Source of the DNA: Nocardia pneumoniae NBRC 100136 | Lineage (GTDB): Bacteria > Actinomycetota > Actinomycetes > Mycobacteriales > Mycobacteriaceae | Assembly (NCBI RefSeq): GCF_000308755.1 | Contig: NZ_BAGF01000027.1 | Coordinates: forward strand, 234,671 to 298,670 | Direction: 5' to 3' | DNA length: 64,000 nt | Part shown: positions 1 to 8,087 of the stretch, one piece after another | How positions within the stretch are numbered: position 1 is the first letter of the stretch | Layout of the letters: each line of letters starts with the position of its first letter | The notes under the pieces: model-generated | Database searches by the model: none | The model's input: the letters and a program-made list of their open reading frames with translations, nothing else | Told to the model about the DNA's origin: nothing | Translations under genes and position numbers: made by a program

Positions 1-1
1 C

Positions 2-196
2 AACTGGACCAGAACCCTGTTCTGGCCGATCGCGCCGAACAGCCTGCTCGAGTTCGCCCGCTCGGTCGCCGTCGGCCTGCGCGACGCACTCGGCGTGGCC
101 GATCCCGTGGAACTGCGCGCGATGGGCTGGACCGAGGCGTCCGGTGATCTGGATCTCACCGTGCTCGGGCCGATCGCCCGCCGCGGCTGGAATTGA
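2..196 (+). CDS. C-terminal end of an unrecognised protein (partial)
   Basis: An open frame enters from the left edge and stops with TGA at 194-196, giving the last 64 residues of a protein. The tail includes a LRDALGVADP segment and ends in ARRGWN. I do not recognise the family. In mycobacteria the gene next to the following DUF4191 gene is lipA, but this tail is not LipA, so the neighbourhood differs here. Codons are GC-rich at third positions, as in real genes of this window. Confidence 0.6.
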   Translation, partial: NWTRTLFWPIAPNSLLEFARSVAVGLRDALGVADPVELRAMGWTEASGDLDLTVLGPIARRGWN

Positions 197-252
197 TCGA
201 GGCCGCGCTCCCACGGCAAAGCCGCGACTACCTGGGCACTATTCTGAGAGAC

Positions 253-987
253 ATGGCAGCAGGCAAGCCCTCCAAGGAAGCGAAGGCCGCGGCGAAAGCG
301 GCCCGCAAGCAGCAGTCGCGCGAACGCCGCAGGCAACTGTGGCAGGCGTTCCAGATGCAGCGCAAGGAAGACAAGCTGCTGCTGCCGCTGATGATCGGCG
401 CCGTGGTCGGCATGACCGCCGTCGCCGTCGTGATCGGCCTGATCTTCGGGCTCACCTGGTTCCTCGTGCCGCTCGGCGTGGTGCTCGGCGCGCTGGTCGC
501 GTTCATCATCTTCGGCCGCCGGGTGCAGACCAGCGTCTACCGCAAGGCCGAGGGCCAGGCTGGCGCCGCGGCCTGGGTGCTGGACAATCTGCAGGGCAAG
601 TGGCGGGTCAGCAATGGCGTCGCCGCCACCACACAGTTGGACGCGGTGCACCGCGTGATCGGCCTGCCGGGCGTCGTGCTGGTCGCCGAGGGCGCGCCGC
701 AGCGGGTGAAATCGCTGCTGGCCCAGGAGAAGAAGCGCACCGCCCGGCTGATCGGCGACACCCCCATCTACGACGTCATCGTCGGCAACGAGGAGGGCCA
801 GGTTCCGATCAAGGACCTGCAGCGCTACCTGACCAAGCTGCCCCGCAACATCGACACCAAGCGCATGGAGCTCATCGAAGGCCGCCTGTCCGCGCTCAGC
901 GCACGCACCGGGCCCGCGCTGCCGAAGGGGCCGATGCCCGCGGGCGCCAAGATGCGCGGCGTGCAGCGGACCATCCGTCGGCGCTGA
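253..987 (+). CDS. DUF4191 membrane protein
   Basis: A 244-residue protein that fits the actinobacterial DUF4191 family (Rv2219-like). The N-terminus is short and very Lys/Ala/Arg-rich, two closely spaced hydrophobic segments lie at about residues 38-85, and a soluble C-terminal part follows, ending in Arg-rich residues. I chose ATG 253, which gives the usual MAAGKPSKEAK start, over an in-frame TTG at 193 that would overlap the previous gene. Its molecular role is unknown. In mycobacteria it sits between lipA and glnA. A terminator hairpin follows at 1001-1036. Confidence 0.88.
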   Translation: MAAGKPSKEAKAAAKAARKQQSRERRRQLWQAFQMQRKEDKLLLPLMIGAVVGMTAVAVVIGLIFGLTWFLVPLGVVLGALVAFIIFGRRVQTSVYRKAEGQAGAAAWVLDNLQGKWRVSNGVAATTQLDAVHRVIGLPGVVLVAEGAPQRVKSLLAQEKKRTARLIGDTPIYDVIVGNEEGQVPIKDLQRYLTKLPRNIDTKRMELIEGRLSALSARTGPALPKGPMPAGAKMRGVQRTIRRR

Positions 988-1000
988 CAGCTTGCCGCCA

Positions 1001-1036
1001 GGTCCGTGCCGCAGTCCATGCGACACGGGCCTTTTT
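1001..1036 (+). terminator. rho-independent terminator after the DUF4191 gene
   Basis: GGTCCGTG (1001-1008) pairs with CACGGGCC (1024-1031) as an 8-bp stem with one G-T pair and a 15-nt loop, followed directly by five T. It lies between the convergent DUF4191 and YrdB genes. Confidence 0.65.
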
Positions 1037-1059
1037 GCATCATGCGCTACGGCCGGGAA

Positions 1060-1467
1060 CTACGGTCGACGGCGCGTCTGTGTCGGGAGGCCGCCTCGAT
1101 CGCGGGTGAGCAGCCAGACAACCCGGTCGTAGGCGAGCACGTGATAGACGATCACCAGCACCGCGAGCGCCACTCCCCAGCCCGGCAGACCCGCCGACTG
1201 CAGCGCGAGCGCCCCACCGCCGAGCACCGAGAGCTCGATCACCAGGCGCGCCGAGCCGGACACGGCGATCACCGACCGCCCGTCCCGACTCGGGTCGCCG
1301 GGCACCGAGCAGGCCGCCCACAGCGCCGCCGCGGCTAACGGGAGCGCCACCACCAGCACAAACTTCCACGGCCCTTCGAACGCGCGCCAGCCGAAGACGC
1401 CGAACGAAGCCATGGCGACGAGTTCGAGCAGGAAACGGGCACCGAGCATCACCGGATTCAACGACAC
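1060..1467 (-). CDS. YrdB family membrane protein (DUF2568)
   Basis: A 135-residue very hydrophobic protein with about four predicted membrane segments. It shows the FLLELVAMASFGVFGW and VYHVLAYDR-type motifs I associate with the YrdB/DUF2568 family. Function is unknown. It is convergent with the DUF4191 gene and lies downstream of the RDD gene on the same strand with a 37-nt gap, so the two may be cotranscribed. Confidence 0.85.
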   Translation of the reverse strand: MSLNPVMLGARFLLELVAMASFGVFGWRAFEGPWKFVLVVALPLAAAALWAACSVPGDPSRDGRSVIAVSGSARLVIELSVLGGGALALQSAGLPGWGVALAVLVIVYHVLAYDRVVWLLTRDRGGLPTQTRRRP

Positions 1468-1504
1468 CGGCGCAGCCTATCGGCGTGACCCGATGCCGGA
1501 CAGC

Positions 1505-1960
1505 TCAGCGCGAATGCACCAGCGCCGTGCCGGTCGCACGGTCGTGCATACCGCGGCCGTCGGCGTCGGTGAACAGCGCGGGCACCACGAACAGCAGCAG
1601 CACCTGCCTGGCCAGCGCGCGGACGAAGCCGACCGGCTCCGGCGCGTCGACGCGGACCGTCCGCAGCCGCAGGAAGTACTGCCCCGGCGTGAAGCCGAAC
1701 AGCGTCACCGCGCCGACGCCGATGACGAACCAGATCAGCAGTGTCAGGCTGGACGCCGACGTGCTGCGCGCGATGAGCGCCGCGATGCCGAGCGCGATCA
1801 TCCAGTCCACGAACAGGGCGGCGATCCGGCGGCCCATTCCCGCCAGCGAGCCCGCTCCCTTCTTCGGGAGGCCGAGGTGCTCACCGGGGAACTCGGGGGT
1901 TGCCGGATCGCCGGGGTCGGCCGGAGGTCCGGAGAGCCAGGAGCCGGTGCTGCGTGCCAT
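1505..1960 (-). CDS. RDD family membrane protein
   Basis: A 151-residue protein with the RDD-domain pattern: a conserved Arg region (GMGRRIAALFVDWMIA), several membrane segments, and FTPGQYFLRLRTVRVD followed by a basic membrane-proximal stretch. ATG 1960 is preferred to longer in-frame extensions because it gives the typical short N-terminus. It corresponds to the small RDD protein next to glnA in mycobacteria (Rv2219A). It is divergent from glnA across about 250 bp containing the GlnR-like operator. Its substrate is unknown. Confidence 0.85.
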   Translation of the reverse strand: MARSTGSWLSGPPADPGDPATPEFPGEHLGLPKKGAGSLAGMGRRIAALFVDWMIALGIAALIARSTSASSLTLLIWFVIGVGAVTLFGFTPGQYFLRLRTVRVDAPEPVGFVRALARQVLLLFVVPALFTDADGRGMHDRATGTALVHSR

Positions 1961-2098
1961 GGACCCCAGGATAGGCGCGCGCGATCGGCCGCCCGATTCC
2001 GCATAAGCGGAGTTCAGGTCGCCGCGCACGGCACGAGGCCGCAGGACTACCATGCTTTGCGAGCGCGGGTGGTCCGCGCCACCCGCCCAGACGCACGT

Positions 2099-2136
2099 GT
2101 AACACTGGCGAAACACGGGCTTGACTACAGGGAAAC
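2099..2136 (+). promoter_or_regulatory. GlnR-type operator upstream of glnA
   Basis: Four pentamers occur at exact 6-nt spacing: GTAAC (2099-2103), GAAAC (2110-2114), TTGAC (2121-2125) and GAAAC (2132-2136). This matches the actinobacterial GlnR pattern GTnAC-n6-GAAAC-n6-GTnAC-n6-GAAAC, except for one base in the third box. It ends about 77 nt before the glnA start, so nitrogen control of glnA by GlnR is expected. The TTGAC may double as a -35 element. Confidence 0.75.
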
Positions 2137-2212
2137 ACGGCATCCATAGCGTCTGGTCGCGACGAACCCATGCAATCGACACTGGCTGGGAACCGATCCG
2201 TAAGGAGAACAA

Positions 2213-3649
2213 GTGACGTTCAGCACGGCCGACGAGGTCATCAAATACATCGCTGACGAGGACATCGAGTACGTCGACATCCGCTTCAGCGATCTTCCCG
2301 GTGTGCAGCAGCACTTCTCGATCCCGGCGAAGGCCTTCACCACCGACCTCGCCGAGGAGGGGCTAGCGTTCGACGGCTCCTCCGTCCGTGGATTCCAGTC
2401 GATCGACGAGTCGGACATGCTGCTGCTGCCCGACTACAGCACCGCGCGCATCGACCCCTTCCGCGCCGCCAAGACGCTGAACATGAACTTCTTCGTGCAC
2501 GACCCGTTCACCCGGGAGGCCTACAGCCGCGACCCGCGGAACGTCGCGCGCAAGGCGGAGGAGTACCTGCGCTCGACCGGCATCGCCGACACCGCGTACT
2601 TCGGCCCCGAGGCGGAGTTCTACATCTTCGACTCGATCCGCTACGACTCGGCCATGAACGGCGCCTTCTACGAGATCGAGTCGGTCTCCGGTTCCTGGAA
2701 CACCGGCAAGGAGTTCAACCCGGACGGCACCCGCAACCGCGGCTACAAGGTCCGCAACAAGGGCGGCTACTTCCCGGTCGCGCCGTACGACCACTACGTC
2801 GACCTGCGCGACAAGATCTCCACCAACCTGCAGAACGCGGGCTTCGAGCTGGAGCGCGGCCACCACGAGGTCGGCACCGCCGGTCAGGCCGAGATCAACT
2901 ACCGGTTCAACACCCTGCTGCACGCGGCCGACGATCTGCAGCTGTTCAAGTACATCGTCAAGAACACCGCGTGGGCCGAGGGCAAGACCGTCACCTTCAT
3001 GCCGAAGCCGCTCTTCGGTGACAACGGCTCGGGCATGCACGTGCACCAGTCGCTGTGGAAGGACGGCAAGCCGCTGTTCCACGACGAGGCCGGCTACGGC
3101 GGCCTGTCCGACCTGGCGCGCCACTACATCGGCGGCATCCTGCACCACGCGCCGTCGCTGCTGGCCTTCACCAACCCGACGGTGAACTCCTACCACCGCC
3201 TGGTCCCCGGCTTCGAGGCGCCGATCAACCTGGTGTACTCGCAGCGCAACCGCTCCGCCGCGGTCCGCATCCCGGTCACCGGCAACAACCCGAAGGCCAA
3301 GCGCCTCGAGTTCCGCGCGCCGGACTCCTCGGGCAACCCGTACCTGGCGTTCGCCGCCATGATGATGGCCGGCCTGGACGGCATCAAGAAGAAGATCGAG
3401 CCGCTGGCCCCGGTCGACAAGGACCTCTACGAGCTCCCGCCGGAGGAGGCCAAGAACATCCCGCAGGCCCCCACCAGCCTGGCCTCGGTCATCGACCGCC
3501 TCGAGCAGGACCACGACTACCTCACCGAGGGCAACGTCTTCACCGAGGACCTGATCGAGACCTGGATCTCCCTCAAGCGCGAGAACGAGATCGCGCCGGT
3601 GAACCTGCGCCCGCACCCGTACGAGTTCGAGCTGTACTTCGACGTGTAA
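2213..3649 (+). CDS. glnA: Type I glutamine synthetase
   Basis: A 478-residue glutamine synthetase that forms glutamine from glutamate, ammonia and ATP as a cytoplasmic dodecamer. Seen in the sequence: the N-terminal beta-grasp domain with FDGSSVRGF, catalytic-domain motifs ([55 protein letters not shown]), and a DLYELPPEE loop whose Tyr (about residue 406) is the adenylylation target in GlnA1 enzymes. The start is GTG 2213 with AAGGAG 6 nt upstream. Length and motifs match mycobacterial GlnA1. The GlnR-like operator upstream indicates control by nitrogen supply. Confidence 0.98.
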   Translation: MTFSTADEVIKYIADEDIEYVDIRFSDLPGVQQHFSIPAKAFTTDLAEEGLAFDGSSVRGFQSIDESDMLLLPDYSTARIDPFRAAKTLNMNFFVHDPFTREAYSRDPRNVARKAEEYLRSTGIADTAYFGPEAEFYIFDSIRYDSAMNGAFYEIESVSGSWNTGKEFNPDGTRNRGYKVRNKGGYFPVAPYDHYVDLRDKISTNLQNAGFELERGHHEVGTAGQAEINYRFNTLLHAADDLQLFKYIVKNTAWAEGKTVTFMPKPLFGDNGSGMHVHQSLWKDGKPLFHDEAGYGGLSDLARHYIGGILHHAPSLLAFTNPTVNSYHRLVPGFEAPINLVYSQRNRSAAVRIPVTGNNPKAKRLEFRAPDSSGNPYLAFAAMMMAGLDGIKKKIEPLAPVDKDLYELPPEEAKNIPQAPTSLASVIDRLEQDHDYLTEGNVFTEDLIETWISLKRENEIAPVNLRPHPYEFELYFDV

Positions 3650-3755
3650 GTCGTCAACCGGCTCCGACCTGCGAATAGCCAGCGAGTCCATCCGTTCCGT
3701 GATCAGTGCATCTGGTCGCGAAGCGGGTGGACTCGTTTGCGTTCGGGGCAGGTCG

Positions 3756-4046
3756 TCATATTGGCAAACCACGGGGCATTCGCGACCTCACTCTCCGTAT
3801 GACACGCTCGTCCTCACGGAAGATGAATCGATCGCACCCCGGCTGATCGCCCGATTCGACGTCGACGGGTGGCTCGACAAGGGGACCGATAAAGGCGTAC
3901 AGCTCCCAATATCCACCGGAGCCGTCGTTTTTCGGAAGAAGGTCGTAAGCGAGCTCTCGCACCCTTCTCCAATTGTCCGCCTCGAACGGATCTCGGATGA
4001 CATCTCCCACTCGGACCTCGGTCACGTCCACTGATTCGGTTCGCAT
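3756..4046 (-). CDS. Hypothetical small protein
   Basis: A 96-residue acidic protein of unknown function, convergent with glnA. It starts with the VTEVRVGDVIRDPFEADNW region, has an aromatic middle (GGYWELYAFIGP) and ends in basic residues. ATG 4046 removes an unlikely N-terminal extension from a frame that is open to 4148. No membrane segment or signal peptide is visible. I do not recognise a family; the composition is that of a real soluble protein. Confidence 0.55.
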   Translation of the reverse strand: MRTESVDVTEVRVGDVIRDPFEADNWRRVRELAYDLLPKNDGSGGYWELYAFIGPLVEPPVDVESGDQPGCDRFIFREDERVIRRVRSRMPRGLPI

Positions 4047-4209
4047 CGGCGGAGTCTGGCACGACCAACCTGAATGCCAGCTGAAGGCGGCGCGGCCGAC
4101 CAGCTCCAGCCGCGGTAGTCGGATGAGTCCGATCCGTTCCGCGATCACTTTGCTGGGCGCAGCCGGTTGGTGACGGCGGTGACGCGCCGTTCGGTGAGCG
4201 CGTCACTTC

Positions 4210-4248
4210 GCAGTCCCGGCAGGCGCGGGACTGCCTGCCTTTTCTTCT
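4210..4248 (+). terminator. Hairpin with T-rich tail
   Basis: A perfect 9-bp stem, GCAGTCCCG (4210-4218) with CGGGACTGC (4226-4234), has a 7-nt loop and is followed by TGCCTTTTCTTC. A second inverted repeat, CATGCTT (4249-4255) with AAGCATG (4270-4276), follows directly. The rest of 4047-4313 shows no convincing gene. The hairpins lie about 65-100 nt before the next ribosome-binding site and could be a terminator or part of a leader. Confidence 0.5.
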
Positions 4249-4313
4249 CATGCTTGGGAAGCCTGCGGGAAGCATGAAGAACTAGGAATCTATCATCCAT
4301 GGGAGGAGGTGGC

Positions 4314-4472
4314 ATGCGAAAAGAGCTGGGCGTCAACCCGACTGTGCGTCCGATCAGCGCGCGGTCCGGCATGCCTGTTCGCGGGTTGTCAGGTCGCTGC
4401 CCGGTCGCCGGGGGAATGGTTGGTCGTTCGCTGGGAGTGCGGCGATCGTGGCGGAGGACTGGGCCCGCATGA
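4314..4472 (+). CDS. Possible short open frame ahead of the YbaB-like gene
   Basis: A 52-codon frame starts at ATG 4314 (in-frame ATG also at 4299), behind a near-ideal GGGAGGAGGT ribosome-binding site at 4301-4310. It overlaps the next gene by 25 nt. The product is basic and Gly/Arg-rich without recognisable motifs. The strong ribosome-binding site is the main support. It may be a leader frame coupled to the following gene. Confidence 0.3.
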   Translation: MRKELGVNPTVRPISARSGMPVRGLSGRCPVAGGMVGRSLGVRRSWRRTGPA

Positions 4473-4789
4473 TGCATCCCTATACGGTGGCGGCGCTGGA
4501 ATCGGGTCGGGCGCTGGTGCATGCCGCCGATGACATGCTGGAGCGGATCGACCGGATCCGAGCCCGGCGGCCTTCCCCCAGCACACGGGTGATTCCGGAA
4601 GTGGACGCGATGGGCAGACTCACCGATCTGTACATCGCCCCCGGAACGATCGCGCACGCTGCTAGCAGGCAGGAGTTGGTGGCCGACATCATGGCAGCGA
4701 TTCGAGACAGCACCATGGATGCGCTGCGGCAGCACGAAATTGCCGTCAAGGAGACGACCTGGCCCAAGGCGTCGTGGCCGCAGCCGTAA
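4448..4789 (+). CDS. YbaB/EbfC-like, T7SS-associated protein
   Basis: A 113-residue protein starting at GTG 4448. It has a helical N-terminus (MMHPYTVAALESGRALVHAA), a strand-rich middle (MGRLTDLYIAPGTIA) and a C-terminal helix (RQELVADIMAAI), the layout of YbaB/EbfC nucleoid-associated-type proteins, including the EspL-like ones coded next to T7SS genes. It opens a plus-strand series of small T7SS-type genes leading to the 712-residue protein at 5937. Whether it binds DNA or acts as an export partner cannot be told from the sequence. Confidence 0.7.
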   Translation: MAEDWARMMHPYTVAALESGRALVHAADDMLERIDRIRARRPSPSTRVIPEVDAMGRLTDLYIAPGTIAHAASRQELVADIMAAIRDSTMDALRQHEIAVKETTWPKASWPQP

Positions 4790-4826
4790 CTTGCCGGTGT
4801 GCTCGACGATTCCCAGGAGTGATGCG

Positions 4827-5174
4827 GTGACGGATCTGGATACGTCGGACGGCGCCGAGGCCGAATCGCCGCCCGACTGGCGCAACCTCGTCTATGAGGT
4901 ATTCAACCCCGAGTACTCGGTTGGTGTGGCATGTGACCGCAGCGGCATGATCGTCGGTCTCCATCTCGGCGACGAGGTGGGGGAGCACACAGACGACTGG
5001 CTGGCCAGCGAGGTTCTTCGAGTCGCTCGGTTGGCCTACCTGAAGTCGCGGGTCGGTCGGCGTGCGGAGCTGCTGTACAACGGCGGGTTGCCGCGTCTCG
5101 CCGACTCGTTGGGGTTACCCACTGAAGCCGAGTACAACATCATGGAGAAGGCCGAGTTCGGTGAGCGCTTCTGA
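4827..5174 (+). CDS. YbaB-like companion protein (T7SS-associated)
   Basis: A 115-residue acidic protein. The start is GTG 4827 with CAGGAG about 7 nt upstream. A short acidic head is followed by alternating strands (VYEVFNPEYSVGVACDRSG, MIVGLHLGDEV) and a helix (WLASEVLRVARLAYLKSRV), resembling the YbaB/EspL-like fold of the preceding gene. It follows that gene by 37 nt, so they are probably cotranscribed. The exact family is uncertain. Confidence 0.65.
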   Translation: MTDLDTSDGAEAESPPDWRNLVYEVFNPEYSVGVACDRSGMIVGLHLGDEVGEHTDDWLASEVLRVARLAYLKSRVGRRAELLYNGGLPRLADSLGLPTEAEYNIMEKAEFGERF

Positions 5175-5263
5175 TTCCGACCGAGCGTGAGCCGCGCGGC
5201 GCCGGGCGGTGCGCTCGACCCGCTGTTGCCCTTCGTGTCCCCAAGGATGGGGATGCGTGAGAA

Positions 5264-5614
5264 TTGAAATACCGCTCGGAGTGGAAAGAGTTCGTCGATA
5301 TGAAAGACTTCAGGCAAGATACGCAGAATATGCGTAAACGGGGCGACGCCGACCATGGCAAGGTAGCCCCTGCTCGCGAGCGGGCGAAACACAATCCGGA
5401 TTATTCGACCAACTTCTATTCCAATGTCGGTCATGCGGCTCACGGGTTCAAGGAGAAGGCCGAGCGGTACCTCTTGGCTCGTGCCCGCGGTTGGAACAGG
5501 GTGGGGGATAGTCATCAACGTAAGGGCGACATCGGGTATTCGGCTGCGGGTGCAATCGAGGGCACTGATATCGAAGGCGGCTCGAGGGTTCGGCGTTCGG
5601 CGCCAGAGGTGTGA
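5264..5614 (+). CDS. Putative EspC/WXG-like small protein
   Basis: A 116-residue frame starting at TTG 5264, with ATG 5300 as an alternative. The C-terminal half (HGFKEKAERYLLARARGWNR then GDSHQRKGD and a Gly/Ile/Asp-rich tail) resembles EspC-like T7SS proteins, in which a helix pair ends in a GD..H/D tail. It lies between the YbaB-like genes and the large repeat-containing gene, where EspC-type genes usually sit in such operons. The family call is an inference from position and helical pattern. Confidence 0.5.
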   Translation: MKYRSEWKEFVDMKDFRQDTQNMRKRGDADHGKVAPARERAKHNPDYSTNFYSNVGHAAHGFKEKAERYLLARARGWNRVGDSHQRKGDIGYSAAGAIEGTDIEGGSRVRRSAPEV

Positions 5615-5655
5615 GGCGCTGGTGGCCCGACGGGTGTCCGGTCGGGGGATTCGGT

Positions 5656-5940
5656 ATGGGGATGTTGTCGGCTTGCGAACAGTTCGGTGGCACGCATGTG
5701 ATCCACGTGGTTGTGCTGATAGGAAATGAAGGTCGTTCCGGCATTATCAATGGGGGGTATACGCGCAATGCGGGGGATTGGCTGTACTCGTCGAACGGAA
5801 AGTACATATTGGGCGTCCGGGACACTCGGATGCTCGACGAGCACATTGATTCCGGCGCCATCGTCTCATCTTCGGGCGATCGAACCAGCGGCACCAGGAA
5901 AGGGCTAGCGGCAACACCGCCCGTCGAGGAGCACGCATGA
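5656..5940 (+). CDS. Hypothetical protein coupled to the 712-aa gene
   Basis: The frame is open from 5611 and I take ATG 5656 (94 residues); a second ATG is at 5662. It ends in an ATGA overlap with the gene at 5937, which suggests translational coupling. The middle (YTRNAGDWLYSSNGKYILGV then DTRMLDEHI) looks protein-like. No family is recognised. The weak start evidence keeps confidence low. Confidence 0.4.
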   Translation: MGMLSACEQFGGTHVIHVVVLIGNEGRSGIINGGYTRNAGDWLYSSNGKYILGVRDTRMLDEHIDSGAIVSSSGDRTSGTRKGLAATPPVEEHA

Positions 5941-8075
5941 CCAATTATTTTACTTACGACAGCGAGGGTAACTACACAAAGTCCACGAGTCCTCCCTCGT
6001 CGGGTTTCTACTACGCACAGGAAAAGCCCGGTGCCGACGTCCAGTTGTATGAGGTGAACCCTGAGGGTGGGGATCCGATTGCAATAGGCGAACCAAACGG
6101 TCCCGGTGATAGCGATTACCTCCTTACCCCGGAGGGGCAGGCTTTTGGGATAAGAACGATCAGTGAAGGCGGTCGAAATGTATATACAATCGACCCTGAT
6201 GATCGGCAGAAGGACCACGATCGCGAACCGACCGATCCGCCCCCTACTGCAGAGGAACGGGCAGCGGAAGAGGAAGCGCGGCGGCAAGAGACAGAGTTCT
6301 TAGGGACCGATGAGGATTTCAAGGCAGGCGACGACTTCGCTGATTCCCCGCTGGAGATCCGGGTGCCCCCAGGTAGCGCGTCGGATGACCTGACCACATT
6401 CATCGATCTGGCGAACTATCGGCTCAAGTATTTGATGTACCAAATGGGTGCCGGCAAGAAGCCGGAAGCCTTCGGCACTGCTGTGGACAAATCCGTTCGT
6501 TTCTGGGACGACGACCTGGGTGGCGACAAGGGCAGTGATTTCTATAAAAAAATTGAAAATGGGGCAGCAGTTGAAGCCGGGGGTGCATCGGGCGCTACCG
6601 AAGATGCATACCAATCGGCCACAGATTTTCTCCACGAACTGGCCGGGGAGTGGAGTATGTGGGACGAAAAATTCGATGAGGCGAACACGGAACTCACGCA
6701 CGATAATTATCGTACGTACCAGCGGATGTACGACAAGATTCAGGAGGCCCACGATGACATCTGGGCGGCACTGAAACAACCTCATGCCGGATATTACGGC
6801 GGGAGTACGTTCAGTGAAAACAACTTCACGGCGCCGGGCATCCAGAACATAGTCGAAGAAAAGCCCATTTATGGAATCGTCAACCAAGCGATCGACTATT
6901 GCGTGGGACAGGTCACCGACTACGCGGATCGCGCCGAAGAACATGCAGATCGGTTCGGGGATTTCCCTGGTTATCCCTCGGGCGACGGTGGTGACAATGG
7001 GGGAGATAACGGCGGGGATAATGGCGGTGACAACGGCGGGAACAATGGAGGTGACAACGGCGGGAACAATGGAGGTAACAACGGCGGGAACAACGGCGGT
7101 TACAATGGCGGATACGATGGACTCACTGGTCAGGATGGTTCCACACAGCAAGCCGGGTTCCAGAACGAGGACATGAGTTCCACGTTCGACGACTTGCTCT
7201 CGGGTACTACGGACCCGACAGATCCTCTCGCCGGCACGCAGACCGGTTTGGGCGACCTTACCGGCGATGCGGCATCGAGCATGGACATCGGATCTCTGAT
7301 CCAGGCGGCCTCGCAAGGCACCGGAACCGGGTCGGGAACCGGCATGACCACTGGCAATGCCGCGACCCCCGCTAGTAACAACAGTGGCACCGATATGCTG
7401 GGGCCGCTTATGGCGATGAGCGCTCTGTCACAGTTGGGGAACCAAAATCGTCAACCCATGGATGACAGAAACGAGGACGACCGCGAGCGCGAGCGGGAGG
7501 AACGGAAACGTGAGCGGGAGCGCCAGGCGCAGGCGACCCCCACCAATCCCGCTGTTCAGACGTCGCCTCCCGGCGTGACGGCGCCGACCTATGCGGGTAC
7601 TCCGCCGCCGGTCACGACACCGGGTGACATGCGGACTTACCAAATCGACAATTCTAAAGTGCAGGTATCGCCTCCGGTCGAGGAGGCTTTGCGGCGGCAG
7701 CATCAGAATGTCGCCATGAATGCGATAGATGCCTACCGGGGTACTGCGGGTGAGGTGAATGCGGACCATCCGCCCGCGATTGTCGATGATATGGCGAAGT
7801 TGGCGACCGGTGACATCGTGCAGTGGGAGCGACACAGCGCATTGATCGTCAAGAACGAGAACGGCCTGAATATTCTGGACAACGGCCACCTCGTTCCTTT
7901 CGATCCCAACAACCCCCCGCTGACGGAAAAGTACGGGAATTTCACGGGCTACATCCACCCGACCGGTTTGGATGCCACCGCCACTACCAATCCCGGATCC
8001 GCCGAGCCACCGCCGCCGACCGTGAGCGCGGCACAGCCCGGTGGTCCACCACCCGTCGGACCACCACAGATCTGA
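5937..8075 (+). CDS. Large T7SS-type secreted protein with Gly-Gly-Asp-Asn repeats (paralogue 1)
   Basis: A 712-residue protein. Residues 1-120 are unique to this copy. Residues about 121-345 form an acidic, mostly helical domain (DFKAGDD, EIRVPPGSASDDLT, FLHELAGEWSMWDEKF) shared almost unchanged with the gene at 13023. Residues 349-395 are GGDN/GGNN repeats. Then come a Thr/Asn/Gly-rich linker, an Arg/Glu-rich patch and a C-terminal domain (about 540-700) with GDIVQWERHSALIV and LVPFDPNNPP. There is no signal peptide or membrane segment. With YbaB- and EspC-like genes upstream it is probably an ESX substrate. The C-terminal GD..W..HSAL pattern is loosely like NlpC/P60 or CHAP, without an evident catalytic Cys. 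Function unknown. Confidence 0.85.
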   Translation: MTNYFTYDSEGNYTKSTSPPSSGFYYAQEKPGADVQLYEVNPEGGDPIAIGEPNGPGDSDYLLTPEGQAFGIRTISEGGRNVYTIDPDDRQKDHDREPTDPPPTAEERAAEEEARRQETEFLGTDEDFKAGDDFADSPLEIRVPPGSASDDLTTFIDLANYRLKYLMYQMGAGKKPEAFGTAVDKSVRFWDDDLGGDKGSDFYKKIENGAAVEAGGASGATEDAYQSATDFLHELAGEWSMWDEKFDEANTELTHDNYRTYQRMYDKIQEAHDDIWAALKQPHAGYYGGSTFSENNFTAPGIQNIVEEKPIYGIVNQAIDYCVGQVTDYADRAEEHADRFGDFPGYPSGDGGDNGGDNGGDNGGDNGGNNGGDNGGNNGGNNGGNNGGYNGGYDGLTGQDGSTQQAGFQNEDMSSTFDDLLSGTTDPTDPLAGTQTGLGDLTGDAASSMDIGSLIQAASQGTGTGSGTGMTTGNAATPASNNSGTDMLGPLMAMSALSQLGNQNRQPMDDRNEDDREREREERKRERERQAQATPTNPAVQTSPPGVTAPTYAGTPPPVTTPGDMRTYQIDNSKVQVSPPVEEALRRQHQNVAMNAIDAYRGTAGEVNADHPPAIVDDMAKLATGDIVQWERHSALIVKNENGLNILDNGHLVPFDPNNPPLTEKYGNFTGYIHPTGLDATATTNPGSAEPPPPTVSAAQPGGPPPVGPPQI
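6981..7121 (+). repeat. In-frame GGDN/GGNN coding repeats
   Basis: About twelve 12-nt units of the type GGCGG(T/G)GACAAT encode GGDN or GGNN tetrapeptides as a flexible hydrophilic linker between the helical and C-terminal parts of the 712-residue protein. The paralogue at 13023 has an unrelated acidic repeat at the same place. Confidence 0.85.
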
Positions 8076-8087
8076 GCGGGCGGAAGA

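Noticed and set aside
2363..3772. 469-codon minus-strand open frame opposite glnA
   Set aside because: Val/Arg-rich shadow of the high-GC glnA gene; glnA is certain and its codon pattern explains the frame.
3684..4155. Similar GAGTCC..ATCCGTTCCG.GATCA stretches at 3684 and 4124 as possible attachment sites
   Set aside because: Only about 24 of 32 bases agree and nothing integrase-like is near; probably chance or a minor gene remnant.
6981..7121. Short-period repeat considered as a CRISPR or minisatellite locus
   Set aside because: It is in frame and codes for GGDN units; there are no spacers.
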